Of a stretch of 64,000 bases of DNA, positions 34,556 to 42,864 are shown in pieces (positions within the stretch are counted from its first letter, which is position 1; each line of letters starts with the position of its first letter). The position numbers and the translations under genes are program-made. A model generated the notes under the pieces. It had not been told where the DNA came from. It ran no database searches and saw only the letters and a list, made by a program, of their open reading frames with translations. The stretch lies in contig JACPVG010000002.1 in assembly GCA_016191875.1 (NCBI GenBank), positions 1 to 64,000 on the forward strand, in the 5' to 3' direction. The stretch is from Chloroflexota bacterium. GTDB lineage: Bacteria > Chloroflexota > Anaerolineae > Anaerolineales > UBA11579.

Positions 34556-34576
34556 TACTACTGGAAGATGGTTGCC

Positions 34577-35851
34577 ATGAAACTCACCCCCCTCTGGACT
34601 GACCTCACCCCCCGCCCCGCCGACCTGCCCCTCCACGACCCGCCGGAACAGGTGGACCTGGCCGTCATCGGCTCCGGCTACACCGGCCTGCACGCCGCCC
34701 GCGCCGTCGCCATGCACGGCGGCTCGGTGGCCGTGCTGGAGCGCGAACACATTGGTTACGGGGCCAGCAGCCGCAACGGCGGCATGCTCACCACCGGCCT
34801 GAAGGCGCCCATCCGCACAATCGCCAAACGCTACGGGCTGGAACGGGCGCGCGGGTTCTGGCAATGGGCGCTCGACTCCATTGACCACGTCGAGCGCGTC
34901 ATCCGCGCAGAGGGCATCGAATGCGGTTGGACGCGCCCCGGCCACCTCTGCCTGGCGCACAAACCTGCCCACTTCGAGCGCTTCCGCAGCCATCAGCAGT
35001 ACCTGCACGACGCCTTCGGCTACGACCGGCCCGTCCTGGTCGGCCGCGGCGAACTCAAAGCCGAGATCGGTACGGATGCCTACTATGGCGGCATCGCCGA
35101 CGACACCTCCGGCGGGCTGGACCCGGCCCGCTACGTCTTCGGGCTGGCGCGCGCCGCCGCCCGGCGCGGCGTCTGCCTGGTCGAGAACGCCGGGGTCACA
35201 CGCATCCGCCGCGCGAACGGCGCCTACCGCCTTTCCACGCCGCGCGGCGAGGTGCGCGCCAGAGAGGTGCTGCTGGCCGCCAACGGCTACACCACGCCGG
35301 ATATCGCCCCCAAAGCCCGCAGCGGCGTCATGCCCGTCGGCTCGTACATCATCAGCACCGAACCGCTGCCGGGCGCGCTGCAAGAGGAACTCAGCCCCAA
35401 GGGGCGCATGTTCTACGACAGCAAGCACTACCTCAACTACTTCCGCCTCAGCCCGGACGGCCGTATGGTGTTCGGCGGGCGCAACAACCTCAGCACCACC
35501 CTCGACCTGGCCGAAAGCGCCCGCCGCCTGCACGCCCGCATGCTGGAGATCTACCCGCAACTGGCAGGCGTGCCGCTGACTCACTCATGGACCGGCAAAC
35601 TGGGGGTGACCTACGACCTGATGCCGCACGTCGGCCGCGAGCGGGGCATGTGGTTCGCCTACGGCTACGGCGGTCACGGCGTCTCCATCGCCTCGTATCT
35701 CGGTTATCAGGTCGGGCAGATGCTGGCCGGTGCGCCAAACGAGGCCCCCTTCATGGACATCCCCCACCCGCGCTTCTTCTTCACCCGCTGGGACCGCTTC
35801 TACCTGCCGTTCGTGGCGCAGTACTACCGGGTCCTGGACGCCATCGGGTGA
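34577..35851 (+). CDS. FAD-dependent amine/amino-acid oxidoreductase (DAO/PuuB-like)
   Basis: 424 residues. The dinucleotide motif VIGSGYTGLHAARAV lies near residue 30, and YGASSRNGGM is the FAD-contacting block of the DAO family. The C-terminal FAYGYGGHGVSIASYLG closes the FAD site. The layout is closest to gamma-glutamylputrescine oxidase PuuB and related enzymes that oxidise secondary or primary amines; the substrate is unknown. ATG 34577 is preferred over ATG 34568, which abuts the GGAAG. It overlaps the next gene by GTGA. Confidence 0.88.
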   Translation: MKLTPLWTDLTPRPADLPLHDPPEQVDLAVIGSGYTGLHAARAVAMHGGSVAVLEREHIGYGASSRNGGMLTTGLKAPIRTIAKRYGLERARGFWQWALDSIDHVERVIRAEGIECGWTRPGHLCLAHKPAHFERFRSHQQYLHDAFGYDRPVLVGRGELKAEIGTDAYYGGIADDTSGGLDPARYVFGLARAAARRGVCLVENAGVTRIRRANGAYRLSTPRGEVRAREVLLAANGYTTPDIAPKARSGVMPVGSYIISTEPLPGALQEELSPKGRMFYDSKHYLNYFRLSPDGRMVFGGRNNLSTTLDLAESARRLHARMLEIYPQLAGVPLTHSWTGKLGVTYDLMPHVGRERGMWFAYGYGGHGVSIASYLGYQVGQMLAGAPNEAPFMDIPHPRFFFTRWDRFYLPFVAQYYRVLDAIG

Positions 35852-36897
35852 CAACCGGACGAATCTTCCTGGCCCGCCCCGCACTCGCCCTGGCCCTGGT
35901 GCTTTCGGCCTGCGGCGGCGGCCCGGCTGTTACGGAAGAATCTTCTTCACCCGGCGCGCCATCCATTACCGTATATTTCACCGACCCGGCCACGGATGCC
36001 AACCGCGGCGGGCCGGACGCCGACCTGGCGGCCGCCATCGACGCCGCCCGGCTGACGGTGGACGCCGCCATCTACGACCTCAACCTGTGGAGCCTGCGCG
36101 ACGCCCTGCTGGCCGCTCACCGCCGCGGCGTACGTGTGCGCCTCGTGGCCGAGAGCGACAACCTGGAACGCGCCGAGTTCCAGGAATTAATTCAGGCCGG
36201 CATCCCCGTGCTGGGCGACCGGCGCGAGGGATTGATGCATCACAAGTTCGTGGTCATCGATGGCTTTCAGGTCTGGACCGGTTCGATGAACTTCACGCTC
36301 GCCAGCGCCTACCGCAGCAACAACAACCTGCTGCACATCGACTCGACCCGCCTGGCCGAAAACTATGCGCATGAGTTCGAGGAGATGTTCACCGATGACC
36401 TGTTCGGCAGTTCCTCCGCCCGCGCCGATACCCCTCACCCGCTGGTGGCTCTGGACGGCGTGGACATCGAGAACTACTTTTCCCCGGATGACGGCGTGGA
36501 GGCGCGCATCGTCGAGTTGATCAACGCCGCGCGCCAGAGCGTCTACATCCTGGCCTTTTCGTTCACCAGCGACCCCATCGGCGCGGCCCTGCAATTGGCG
36601 CAGGCGCGCGGCCTGGAGGTGGCGGGCGTGCTGGATCGAGACCAGGCCGGTAACCAGGGCGGCGAATACCTCACCCTGCTGGAGGCGGGCATCGACCTGC
36701 GGCTGGACGGCATCCCCGGCGACATGCACCACAAGGTCATCATCCTCGACGAAGAGACCGTCATCACCGGTTCATTCAACTTCAGCCGCAGCGCCGAAGA
36801 GACCAACGATGAGAACGTGCTGGTCATCCACAGCGCCGTCATCGCCGCCCGCTACATTGAAGAATTCGTGCGCGTGATGCTGGTCGCGGAAGAATGA
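35848..36897 (+). CDS. Phospholipase D-like lipoprotein (two HKD motifs)
   Basis: 349 residues from GTG 35848, overlapping the oxidoreductase stop (GTGA). The N-terminal signal ends ALALALVLSAC, a lipobox. Two PLD domains carry HHKFVVIDGFQVWTGSMNF and HHKVIILDEETVITGSFNF, the paired HxK(x)4D motifs that form one active site. Likely an exported phosphodiesterase: phospholipase, cardiolipin-type transferase or nuclease. The open frame upstream of 35848 is a shadow in the oxidoreductase gene. Confidence 0.9.
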   Translation: MTTGRIFLARPALALALVLSACGGGPAVTEESSSPGAPSITVYFTDPATDANRGGPDADLAAAIDAARLTVDAAIYDLNLWSLRDALLAAHRRGVRVRLVAESDNLERAEFQELIQAGIPVLGDRREGLMHHKFVVIDGFQVWTGSMNFTLASAYRSNNNLLHIDSTRLAENYAHEFEEMFTDDLFGSSSARADTPHPLVALDGVDIENYFSPDDGVEARIVELINAARQSVYILAFSFTSDPIGAALQLAQARGLEVAGVLDRDQAGNQGGEYLTLLEAGIDLRLDGIPGDMHHKVIILDEETVITGSFNFSRSAEETNDENVLVIHSAVIAARYIEEFVRVMLVAEE

Positions 36898-36933
36898 CCG
36901 CGGCCAGGGGCAGGGAAAGATGGGATGGGATGG

Positions 36934-36960
36934 CTTGCCAGTTACCAGTTGCCAATTACC
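36934..36960. repeat. Heptamer (ARTTACC-type) array, interrupted by MITE
   Basis: GCTTGCC, AGTTACC, AGTTGCC, AATTACC. The MITE target duplication AATTACCTA is drawn from the last unit, so the array was there before the element; TATTACC continues after the element at 37230-37236. Confidence 0.75.
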
Positions 36961-37231
36961 TATTGCTCTGTTGCATGGATGGTCAACAATCTATCTTGTC
37001 ATTCCGAAGGAGGGTTCAACCCCCTACAGATCCTGTCCAACCCTCAAACCCGACTGAGGAATCTCGCGATAGGAGCCTTCTTTGCGGCGATTTGGCGTCG
37101 GACCAAAGGCATCGCTGTCGAGATTCCTCAGTCGCAGAGCGTGATTCAGGCAAGCCAGCCGGCAGGTGGGTGGTTCCTCCGGAATGACAACCCCTTTTTC
37201 TCTCGCGTCTTTGCAACAGAGCAATTACCTA
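36954..37231. mobile_element. MITE-like element, copy 1, 9-bp target duplication
   Basis: Element 36963-37222 (260 bp). Left end TTGCTCTGTTGCA, right end TGCAACAGAGC, inverted. Flanked by direct repeats AATTACCTA (36954-36962 and 37223-37231). Inside is an imperfect palindrome: TGTCATTCCGAAGGAGG near the left, CGGAATGACA near the right, and GAGGAATCTC/GAGATTCCTC in the middle. No transposase. Confidence 0.9.
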
Positions 37232-37308
37232 TTACCCATCCCCATCGAATACAATACCGCCTATCATTGTTGCAGAACGGATTGCTATGTAAAGAAGGAG
37301 TGAGGAAA

Positions 37309-39867
37309 ATGGCCGCCTCCCGATTGTGGAAAGTCCTGGCATTATTGGCTGCGATTTCGCTCGCCTGCCGCGTGGGCGGCGGGCCCGCCGAAACGCCCCC
37401 TGCCGAAACGCCGCCCCCTGCGGTCACTGCCGCCCCCACCGAAGTGCCGGAAGGCATGCTCCGCCTGCTCAACGACCAGGGCGAAGAAATCTTCGTGCCT
37501 GAACCGACGCCCGAACTGGTAGCCGACATGCTTGACCGGGTGGAAGCGGGAGAGATCACCCTGGAAGAGGGCGTCATCGCCGCCCTGCGCGTGATGGTTG
37601 GCGAGACTTCGCTGGAGGAGCTTTCGCCGGACGGAGAACTGGTCTTTCGCAGCGGCTGGGGCCTCACCGCCCTGGCGGCTGAAGCCTACGCCGGCAGCAC
37701 GGACGAGGCCGCCAAAGCCGAGATACGCCGCCTGCTCGAAATCCTCATCCCAACCCAGGAACGGCTGGACCGTTACGCCATGCCGGAGGAAGAGGCCCGC
37801 AATGCCGCGCCCGGCCGCCTGGCCGCGCCTCGCCGCATGCAGGTGCCGTGCGCCAGCATCTGGCCGCGCGGCTTCCCCGAAGACGTGGCCGACCCGCCGG
37901 TTTGCCTGCTCTACCGCACGGAGACCGTCGGCGGTTCCACCTTCCGCATCTACTACCCCGAAGAACGCCGCGGCGATGCCGCTTTCCTGGCCTATGTGGA
38001 TGCCGCCATGCAGGCCCTGCTGGACAGCCGCGCCGCCTATGACCCTCTCAGCGGCGTGCACAATATCAACCTCATCTTCACCCTGCTCGAAAGCCCCCTG
38101 GAATCGGCCGCCGAAGTGCCGGTGCTGGACGATACCGCCACCGGCCACCGCACCTGCCCAATCTCGGTGTTCCCGGTGGCGCTGGAATGGGGCATCGATG
38201 ACTTCAAGCAGGCCGTGGCCCATGAGGTCTGGCACTGCGTTCAGTTCTGGCGGCTGGGGTTCAATGGCTATTCCACCGCTTCCTGGATGGCGGAAGGCAC
38301 CGCTGAATACTTCAGCAACGTGGTCTATCCCGAGAACAACCTCGAACATCGTTTCGTCGAGGACTTCAATATCCTCTCGACCTACACCTCGATTCTCGAC
38401 ATGACGTATGAGAACTCGGTGTTCTTCCAGTACCTCGGAAGCCGCTTCGGCAGCGAATACATCGTCCGGCTGATCGATGCCGTCGGCTACGCTGTAGAGT
38501 CCCAGGACGCCCAGGCCGCGGCCCTGGCGGGCTACGGAGACATGCAGACCACCTTCCACCAGTTTGGGCAGGCCTACCTGACCGATGGGATCATTGACAC
38601 CGGCGGCAGCCCGCTGCCCATCAACCTGTATTTCCTGGATGAGAACACCTTCCCGATAGGCGCCGGCCGCGAAGTCTTCATGTCCACCGCGCCCATCACC
38701 CTGCAGCGCTACATCCTGCTCTTTGAAGAGGGCCGCGAATACACTGTGGCCCGTTCGACAGACGGTGAACCCGGCAGAGATACCTGGCGCGCCCCCGCCC
38801 CGGCCTCCTTCACCGAGATTTCGCCCACCCTGCGGCTCACCTGCGAAAGCGATCCGCGCCGCCTGGTGCTGCTCACCAGCCTGCCGCCTTCGCCCTCGCT
38901 CGGCTCCCAGAGCGAACTCACCCTCAATTTCACGCGCGCCGAAGGCGACGCCGCCCTGATGGATTGCTGCCTGGTGGGCACCTGGGAGCAAGGCACAGAC
39001 GTCATCCGCCAGAATCTGGAGATCATCCTGCCGCCCGAAATGACCATCGTTAACGTCACCGGGCGTTTCCTGCTGGTGCTGACGGCCGAAGGCACGAGCA
39101 CCTTTACGCCCCAGGACTATGGCGCCACCGTGCGAACGCGTGATGGGCAGACCGCCACAGTGCGAGTGGAAGGCACGAGCATCGGAACCTTCACAATTCC
39201 TGAACTGGGTTCGATTCTTTCGACCGGAGAGTCCACCAGTCTTCTGGAAACCATCACCGTCGCCGGGGTCTCCACGACCATCCCGCTGGATAGCTCCTCG
39301 GCCGGCCCCTTCTCCGGCGGCGCGTTCACCTACACCTGCGACGATTCCACGCTGGTCGCTTACATCCCGCCCGGCCTGGCCCCCTTCCCGACCTCCACCT
39401 ACACGCGCATCTCCAGCATCCCGGAAGAGCCGGAAGAAGGCGAGGAATTCGAGCCGCCGCCTTCCGAGGGTGGCGGCGCGCCGCCGCCCGACATCGGACC
39501 GGCCGGCGGGGCCTGCACCCAGGTGGTCGCGGCCGATTTCGCCGCCAGCGGCAGCACGGCGGTGTGGACATTTGACAACCAGAGCGGAGAAACGATGGAG
39601 ATCGACTCCATCACGCTGAACTGGCCGGCAGAAAACGGCAGCCTTACCGGCATTGCCATCGGCGGCGAAACCGTGTGGACCGGCTCTCTCTCCTCGACCC
39701 CGGCTTTCATTGAAAGCGGCTGGGTCGGCGCGGCCGCCTTGCGCACACTGCCCACCGGCGCGGAAACTGAACTGGAATTCACCTTCAGCGGCGCGTCCGT
39801 CGCACCCGGAGGCTACGTAGTCGTACTGCGGTTCACCAACGGCTGTCTGGTCAGCGACCCGCGCTAG
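37309..39867 (+). CDS. Gluzincin-like metallopeptidase lipoprotein
   Basis: 852 residues from ATG 37309, with GAAGGAG at 8 bp; sequence upstream in frame belongs to the MITE. The signal ends LLAAISLAC (lipobox), followed by a Pro/Thr linker. His305-Glu306-x-x-His309 (AHEVWHCVQF) with Glu333 in EGTAEYF 24 residues later form a gluzincin-type zinc site. C-terminal half: beta-rich, with a Pro/Glu linker (PEEPEEGEEFEPPPSEGGGA) and a final beta-sandwich of about 110 residues. Probably an exported protease; the family was not recognised beyond the site. Confidence 0.85.
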   Translation: MAASRLWKVLALLAAISLACRVGGGPAETPPAETPPPAVTAAPTEVPEGMLRLLNDQGEEIFVPEPTPELVADMLDRVEAGEITLEEGVIAALRVMVGETSLEELSPDGELVFRSGWGLTALAAEAYAGSTDEAAKAEIRRLLEILIPTQERLDRYAMPEEEARNAAPGRLAAPRRMQVPCASIWPRGFPEDVADPPVCLLYRTETVGGSTFRIYYPEERRGDAAFLAYVDAAMQALLDSRAAYDPLSGVHNINLIFTLLESPLESAAEVPVLDDTATGHRTCPISVFPVALEWGIDDFKQAVAHEVWHCVQFWRLGFNGYSTASWMAEGTAEYFSNVVYPENNLEHRFVEDFNILSTYTSILDMTYENSVFFQYLGSRFGSEYIVRLIDAVGYAVESQDAQAAALAGYGDMQTTFHQFGQAYLTDGIIDTGGSPLPINLYFLDENTFPIGAGREVFMSTAPITLQRYILLFEEGREYTVARSTDGEPGRDTWRAPAPASFTEISPTLRLTCESDPRRLVLLTSLPPSPSLGSQSELTLNFTRAEGDAALMDCCLVGTWEQGTDVIRQNLEIILPPEMTIVNVTGRFLLVLTAEGTSTFTPQDYGATVRTRDGQTATVRVEGTSIGTFTIPELGSILSTGESTSLLETITVAGVSTTIPLDSSSAGPFSGGAFTYTCDDSTLVAYIPPGLAPFPTSTYTRISSIPEEPEEGEEFEPPPSEGGGAPPPDIGPAGGACTQVVAADFAASGSTAVWTFDNQSGETMEIDSITLNWPAENGSLTGIAIGGETVWTGSLSSTPAFIESGWVGAAALRTLPTGAETELEFTFSGASVAPGGYVVVLRFTNGCLVSDPR

Positions 39868-39916
39868 CAGCGACCCGCAAGGCGCACGGAACAAACCCGG
39901 ACGCCAGAAACAAAAT

Positions 39917-39961
39917 GCAGGGGCGAGGGGAGTTGCCGCGCAACTCCTGCCTCGCCCCTGC
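39917..39961. repeat. GCAGGGGCGAG palindromic repeat
   Basis: Outer arms GCAGGGGCGAG/CTCGCCCCTGC with an inner GTTGC-CGC-GCAAC hairpin. The inner GAGTTGC/GCAACTC unit also occurs in the repeat at 62.4 kb. It lies between convergent genes and could act in termination, but has no T-tract. Confidence 0.7.
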
Positions 39962-39986
39962 TCGTACGATCAACCAGGATGGCGCG

Positions 39987-40223
39987 CTAATTCGGTTTCG
40001 AATCCACGCCGATCCACAAGTGATTGGGCAGTATCGCCGCGCTGGCCTGAATCTCGATTCGTCCGCCGGCGGCCTTCTCCTGCGCCAGCATGCGCGGGTT
40101 CACCACGCACAGGTTCGGCTGTTTGCCGTATTTCCTCTTGTAATAGTCCGCCGCCTGGTTGATCTTCTCCGGCAGGGGGGTCTTCGGGTCGTTATCGAAC
40201 CACAGCATTCCGGAATTCATCAT
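39987..40223 (-). CDS. Small hypothetical protein coupled to the P-loop-like gene
   Basis: 78 residues: MMNSGMLWFDNDPKTPLPEK, then KINQAADYYKRKYGKQPNLC and a C-terminal beta-like part (AILPNHLWIGVD). No recognised family. Its ATG overlaps the upstream gene's stop by four bases, so it is probably translated from the same mRNA and may be a partner of that protein. The Lys/Tyr-rich helix suggests nucleic-acid or protein contact; this is a guess. Confidence 0.75.
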   Translation of the reverse strand: MMNSGMLWFDNDPKTPLPEKINQAADYYKRKYGKQPNLCVVNPRMLAQEKAAGGRIEIQASAAILPNHLWIGVDSKPN

Positions 40224-41098
40224 TCAACTCCTGAGGAATCGGGGAACCGGCTGAGAACTTCATCCATCTCGGTCCAGGCGCGCGCCTCGCTGGCCAGCAG
40301 GTCGTAATCGCCGCGCTCCGCCTGCGCGATCTGCACCTGGATGCGCTCGCCCCCGGCGAAGAGCAGCGCGCTGCGGCCGTTCTCCAGCCCGGCCAGCCGC
40401 CGGATGGGCGCGCCCTCAGGAAGCCAGGGGTTCCCGGCCTCGGCGATGCAGTTGACCAGTCGGGTCGGAAAGGCTTCATCCAGGGAAACGGGGACTTCCG
40501 CACCGGCTTCTGGCGCGTCGCCGGCGACTATCCACGCGCCGCAGGCAGGGCCGGCGCTCGCTGCCCACAGGAGGAGTTCCTGGTGATCCGCGTCCAGGGC
40601 TTCAAAGAACTCGCTCAGTCCATCGATGGCCAGCAACTGGATTATGCTCGGCTCGCCGCTTTCCTCTCGCGCTGCGATCAGGTTGGCGAACTCCTCCAGC
40701 AGCAATCCGGCTTCCTTCGAGCGAGAGTGGAAGTTGATTTGCAGATGCGGCTCGCGCTCCAATACATCAAAGAAATCCGGCCGAGGGGATATGAGGTTGA
40801 GGTTCAGCGAATCGGCCGGGTTCATCCGGCACGCCGCCAGCAGTACGCTCTTCAGGACCAGGCCGTTGGCGAGGGCGGAGTCGCCCGTCACCAGCAGGCC
40901 GCCGGAATCCGGCTCGTTCAGATCAAAAAGCAGCGGCAGGCCGTCATCGCAAAGGCCGAGCATGACGTTGCCCGGTGGGAGCGGCAGGACCTGATTCAGC
41001 ACCTGGCTGAGGCGCGGGCCGGGACGGGCCGGCTGGATGGCGGCGGCCCGCCGGCGCGGGTTGTGCGAAAGCGAAGGACGATACGTCTGCTCGGACAT
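40220..41098 (-). CDS. FtsK/HerA-like ASCE ATPase relative lacking Walker A
   Basis: 292 residues. The order of segments looks like a P-loop ATPase core of FtsK type: GLLVTGDSALANGLVLKSVL occupies the Walker A position but has no Gly-Lys-Ser/Thr, and IIQLLAIDGLSEFFEAL looks like Walker B. An N-terminal basic tail (NPRRRAAAIQPARPGPR) could bind DNA. It may be a non-hydrolysing adaptor. It is coupled to the 78-residue ORF downstream, and its promoter region carries an operator-like palindrome and a degenerate SOS-like box. Confidence 0.75.
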   Translation of the reverse strand: MSEQTYRPSLSHNPRRRAAAIQPARPGPRLSQVLNQVLPLPPGNVMLGLCDDGLPLLFDLNEPDSGGLLVTGDSALANGLVLKSVLLAACRMNPADSLNLNLISPRPDFFDVLEREPHLQINFHSRSKEAGLLLEEFANLIAAREESGEPSIIQLLAIDGLSEFFEALDADHQELLLWAASAGPACGAWIVAGDAPEAGAEVPVSLDEAFPTRLVNCIAEAGNPWLPEGAPIRRLAGLENGRSALLFAGGERIQVQIAQAERGDYDLLASEARAWTEMDEVLSRFPDSSGVE

Positions 41099-41113
41099 TG
41101 TGGCTCCATAATT

Positions 41114-41158
41114 AGAACATCCGTGCTATTATTCTAGCACGAATTCCCCTGGATGCAA
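41114..41158 (-). promoter_or_regulatory. Promoter with palindromic operator upstream of the degenerate ATPase gene
   Basis: Minus strand: TTGCAT (complement of 41153-41158), 16 bp, TAGAAT (complement of 41131-41136). A perfect palindrome CGTGCTA-N6-TAGCACG (41122-41141) covers the -10 box. Next to it, AGAACATCCGTGCT (41114-41127) matches 11 of 14 bases of the palindrome at 21835. Confidence 0.6.
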
Positions 41159-41208
41159 GCCCCTGTTATGGAATTGTCACGAAGGCAGTGGAAGCGTTGT
41201 CTTTAGTG

Positions 41209-41258
41209 TAGTTGGCCGTAGGTGATTAGAAATAGCAGTGCGCCCAAACGGCCAACTA
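41209..41258. repeat. TAGTTGGCCG inverted-repeat element, copy B
   Basis: Arms TAGTTGGCCG (41209-41218) and CGGCCAACTA (41249-41258) with a different centre. It is followed by TTAAAAGTAGCC, and 65 bp later by GGGCTACTT, a second nested inverted pair that reaches the 3' end of the methyltransferase-like gene. Confidence 0.7.
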
Positions 41259-41342
41259 TTAAAAGTAGCCAGCGGGTGGATAGGAGGACAAACCACCCTC
41301 GCCTCCATTGGCTTCCTTTACAAAGACTTTCGATGGGCTACT

Positions 41343-41945
41343 TCACCACAGGCGCGGCAGGAACATCCCGGTGCGGGCGGCGTAGTCGGCGTATTCCTGC
41401 CCGAAAACGCGGTGCAGTTTGCGTTCCTCGAAGAGCGCCCCGACATAGAAATACAGGCTGATGGCAAAGGTAAGCGCCGCGAGATTCAGGGTCATAACCG
41501 GCGTCAGCCAGAGGAAGAGCATGCTGAAGGTGTAGAGCGGGTGGCGTATCAACCGGTACAGGCCGCTGGTGTTCAGCCGGTCGTTGGTCTTCAGGCCGAG
41601 CGCCTGCGAGAAACCCAGGAAGTCCAGGGCGCCGGTCTGGGCCACGCTGTAGAGCAGGAGCAGGGCGGCGAGGATCTGGATGCTGCCGGTGAACAAGACC
41701 CAGGGGGCGGGGATGACATACAGGCGGATGTCTGGCAGGATGGCCGGCAAAGCCAGGGCCGGCAGCAACGTCAGCGTGCCAAAGATGTTGAAGAACAGGC
41801 GGTAGTACCTGCGCCCCGGTTTGCCAAAGAAGGTTTCCGCCAGGTCTTTGGCGGTGAAGGAGGCCAGCAGCGAATGGACGACGGCGTACAGCCCGAAAGC
41901 CAGCAGGATGTAGATGGGTGAAAGGAGTGGGGCGGCGGCGTTCAT
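41343..41945 (-). CDS. Integral membrane methyltransferase-like protein (NnrU/ICMT type)
   Basis: 200 residues with about five membrane helices. The C-terminal signature RLIRHPLYTFSMLFLWL followed by EERKLHRVFGQEYADYAA matches the isoprenylcysteine methyltransferase/NnrU/PEMT fold, where the RHP and EE motifs bind S-adenosylmethionine. Substrate unknown; this family methylates lipids, thiols or prenylated cysteines. Last of a run of minus-strand genes from 45366. The stop adjoins a repeat region. Confidence 0.85.
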   Translation of the reverse strand: MNAAAPLLSPIYILLAFGLYAVVHSLLASFTAKDLAETFFGKPGRRYYRLFFNIFGTLTLLPALALPAILPDIRLYVIPAPWVLFTGSIQILAALLLLYSVAQTGALDFLGFSQALGLKTNDRLNTSGLYRLIRHPLYTFSMLFLWLTPVMTLNLAALTFAISLYFYVGALFEERKLHRVFGQEYADYAARTGMFLPRLW

Positions 41946-41975
41946 GCTTCCCTGAGTCAGGAAGTGGCCGGGTTC

Positions 41976-42293
41976 TTACCGGCCGGAACCGGGGTGGCCG
42001 CGGTCGGCGAAGCGCGCCGCGTACTTGGCGAGCACGCCTTCCAAGCCGGTCTCCAGGTTCACGCCGGTCTGGTTAGCCAGGCTTACGAGCGAAAAGAAGG
42101 CATCCGAGAGTTCTTCCTCCCAGGCCGGGGTCGGCTGGAAATCCGCTTTGCCGTAGTCGCTGGCCTTGAGCGCTTCTTTGGCGATCTCGCCCAGTTCGGA
42201 CACCAGGTCGAGCAAACGGGCAGCCGGCGGCGCGTTCAGGTCGTAGGCGCTGATAAAGTAGGCCACTTTGGTCTGGTAATCGGGCAGGTTCAT
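41976..42293 (-). CDS. MazG-like nucleotide pyrophosphohydrolase
   Basis: 105 residues, all-alpha. LLDLVSELGEIAKEAL gives the ExxE pair and WEEELSDAFFSLVSLANQ the ExxD pair that bind Mg2+ in the all-alpha NTP-pyrophosphatase superfamily (MazG, dUTPase-2, RS21-C6). Likely a house-cleaning NTP hydrolase. One base separates it from the metallopeptidase gene upstream, so they are in one operon. Confidence 0.85.
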   Translation of the reverse strand: MNLPDYQTKVAYFISAYDLNAPPAARLLDLVSELGEIAKEALKASDYGKADFQPTPAWEEELSDAFFSLVSLANQTGVNLETGLEGVLAKYAARFADRGHPGSGR

Positions 42294-42294
42294 G

Positions 42295-42852
42295 TCAGTC
42301 CTCGCTGTGCGCTTCCTCGCCCAGGGCGAAGAAATAGCCCTTCACCCAGGCGCGCGCCTCATCGGTTCGAGTGTAAGCGGCGCGCACGTCGGCCCAGAAG
42401 GCCGGGCTGTGGTCCGGGTGCAGGCGGTGGGCCAGTTCGTGGACGATGACGTAATCCACCACCCAGTCCGGCCAGCCTTTCATCCGGTCGCTCAGGCGGA
42501 TGTGCCCGTCGGTCGCGCCGCCATTGGTGCACGAGCCCAGCCGGTTCTGCATATTCCCGACCCAGCGAATCGACGCATAGGGAATCGGCTTGCCGAAGGC
42601 GTCGCGAATCAGCCGGTCGGCGCGCTGCTTCAGGTCCTCGTCGGTGCGTCCCTGGCGCTTGCGCTCCGTGCGCCGGTATTTCTTTTCGATCTGCTTGAGC
42701 AGGCGCGGCAGATCGCCCTGGGGATAGCGGGCGGGAACTTTGATGTGGATTTCGCCGTCTGCCGTGATCTGCCATCGCACGATCTTCTTCAGGCGTTTGT
42801 CCACCATTATCGTGACCGGAATTGGTTCTCCGGAAGCGTTGACTATTTGCAT
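42295..42852 (-). CDS. YgjP-like (DUF45) zinc metallopeptidase
   Basis: 185 residues. The zinc site is VIVHELAHRLHPDHSPAFW (HExxH plus downstream His). KRLKKIVRWQI and LIRDAFGKPIPYASIRWVGN, with RLGSC and WVVDYV, are family blocks. E. coli YgjP-type proteins often sit near nucleotide or restriction genes; the physiological role is uncertain. It starts 12 bp after the ATPase gene and ends one base before mazG-like. Confidence 0.9.
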   Translation of the reverse strand: MQIVNASGEPIPVTIMVDKRLKKIVRWQITADGEIHIKVPARYPQGDLPRLLKQIEKKYRRTERKRQGRTDEDLKQRADRLIRDAFGKPIPYASIRWVGNMQNRLGSCTNGGATDGHIRLSDRMKGWPDWVVDYVIVHELAHRLHPDHSPAFWADVRAAYTRTDEARAWVKGYFFALGEEAHSED

Positions 42853-42864
42853 CGCGAAAACGCG

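Larger units (their letters stand above)
36898..37308. other. Intergenic region filled by a MITE
   Basis: 411 bp without a gene. It holds a heptamer TTACC array into which the 260-bp inverted-repeat element is inserted, then a short AT-rich segment (TACAAT at 37250-37255) and the ribosome binding site GAAGGAG of the next gene. Confidence 0.8.

Noticed and set aside
36894-37187. A 97-codon open frame in the first MITE
   Set aside because: Runs across the inverted-repeat element and is not preserved in the second copy.
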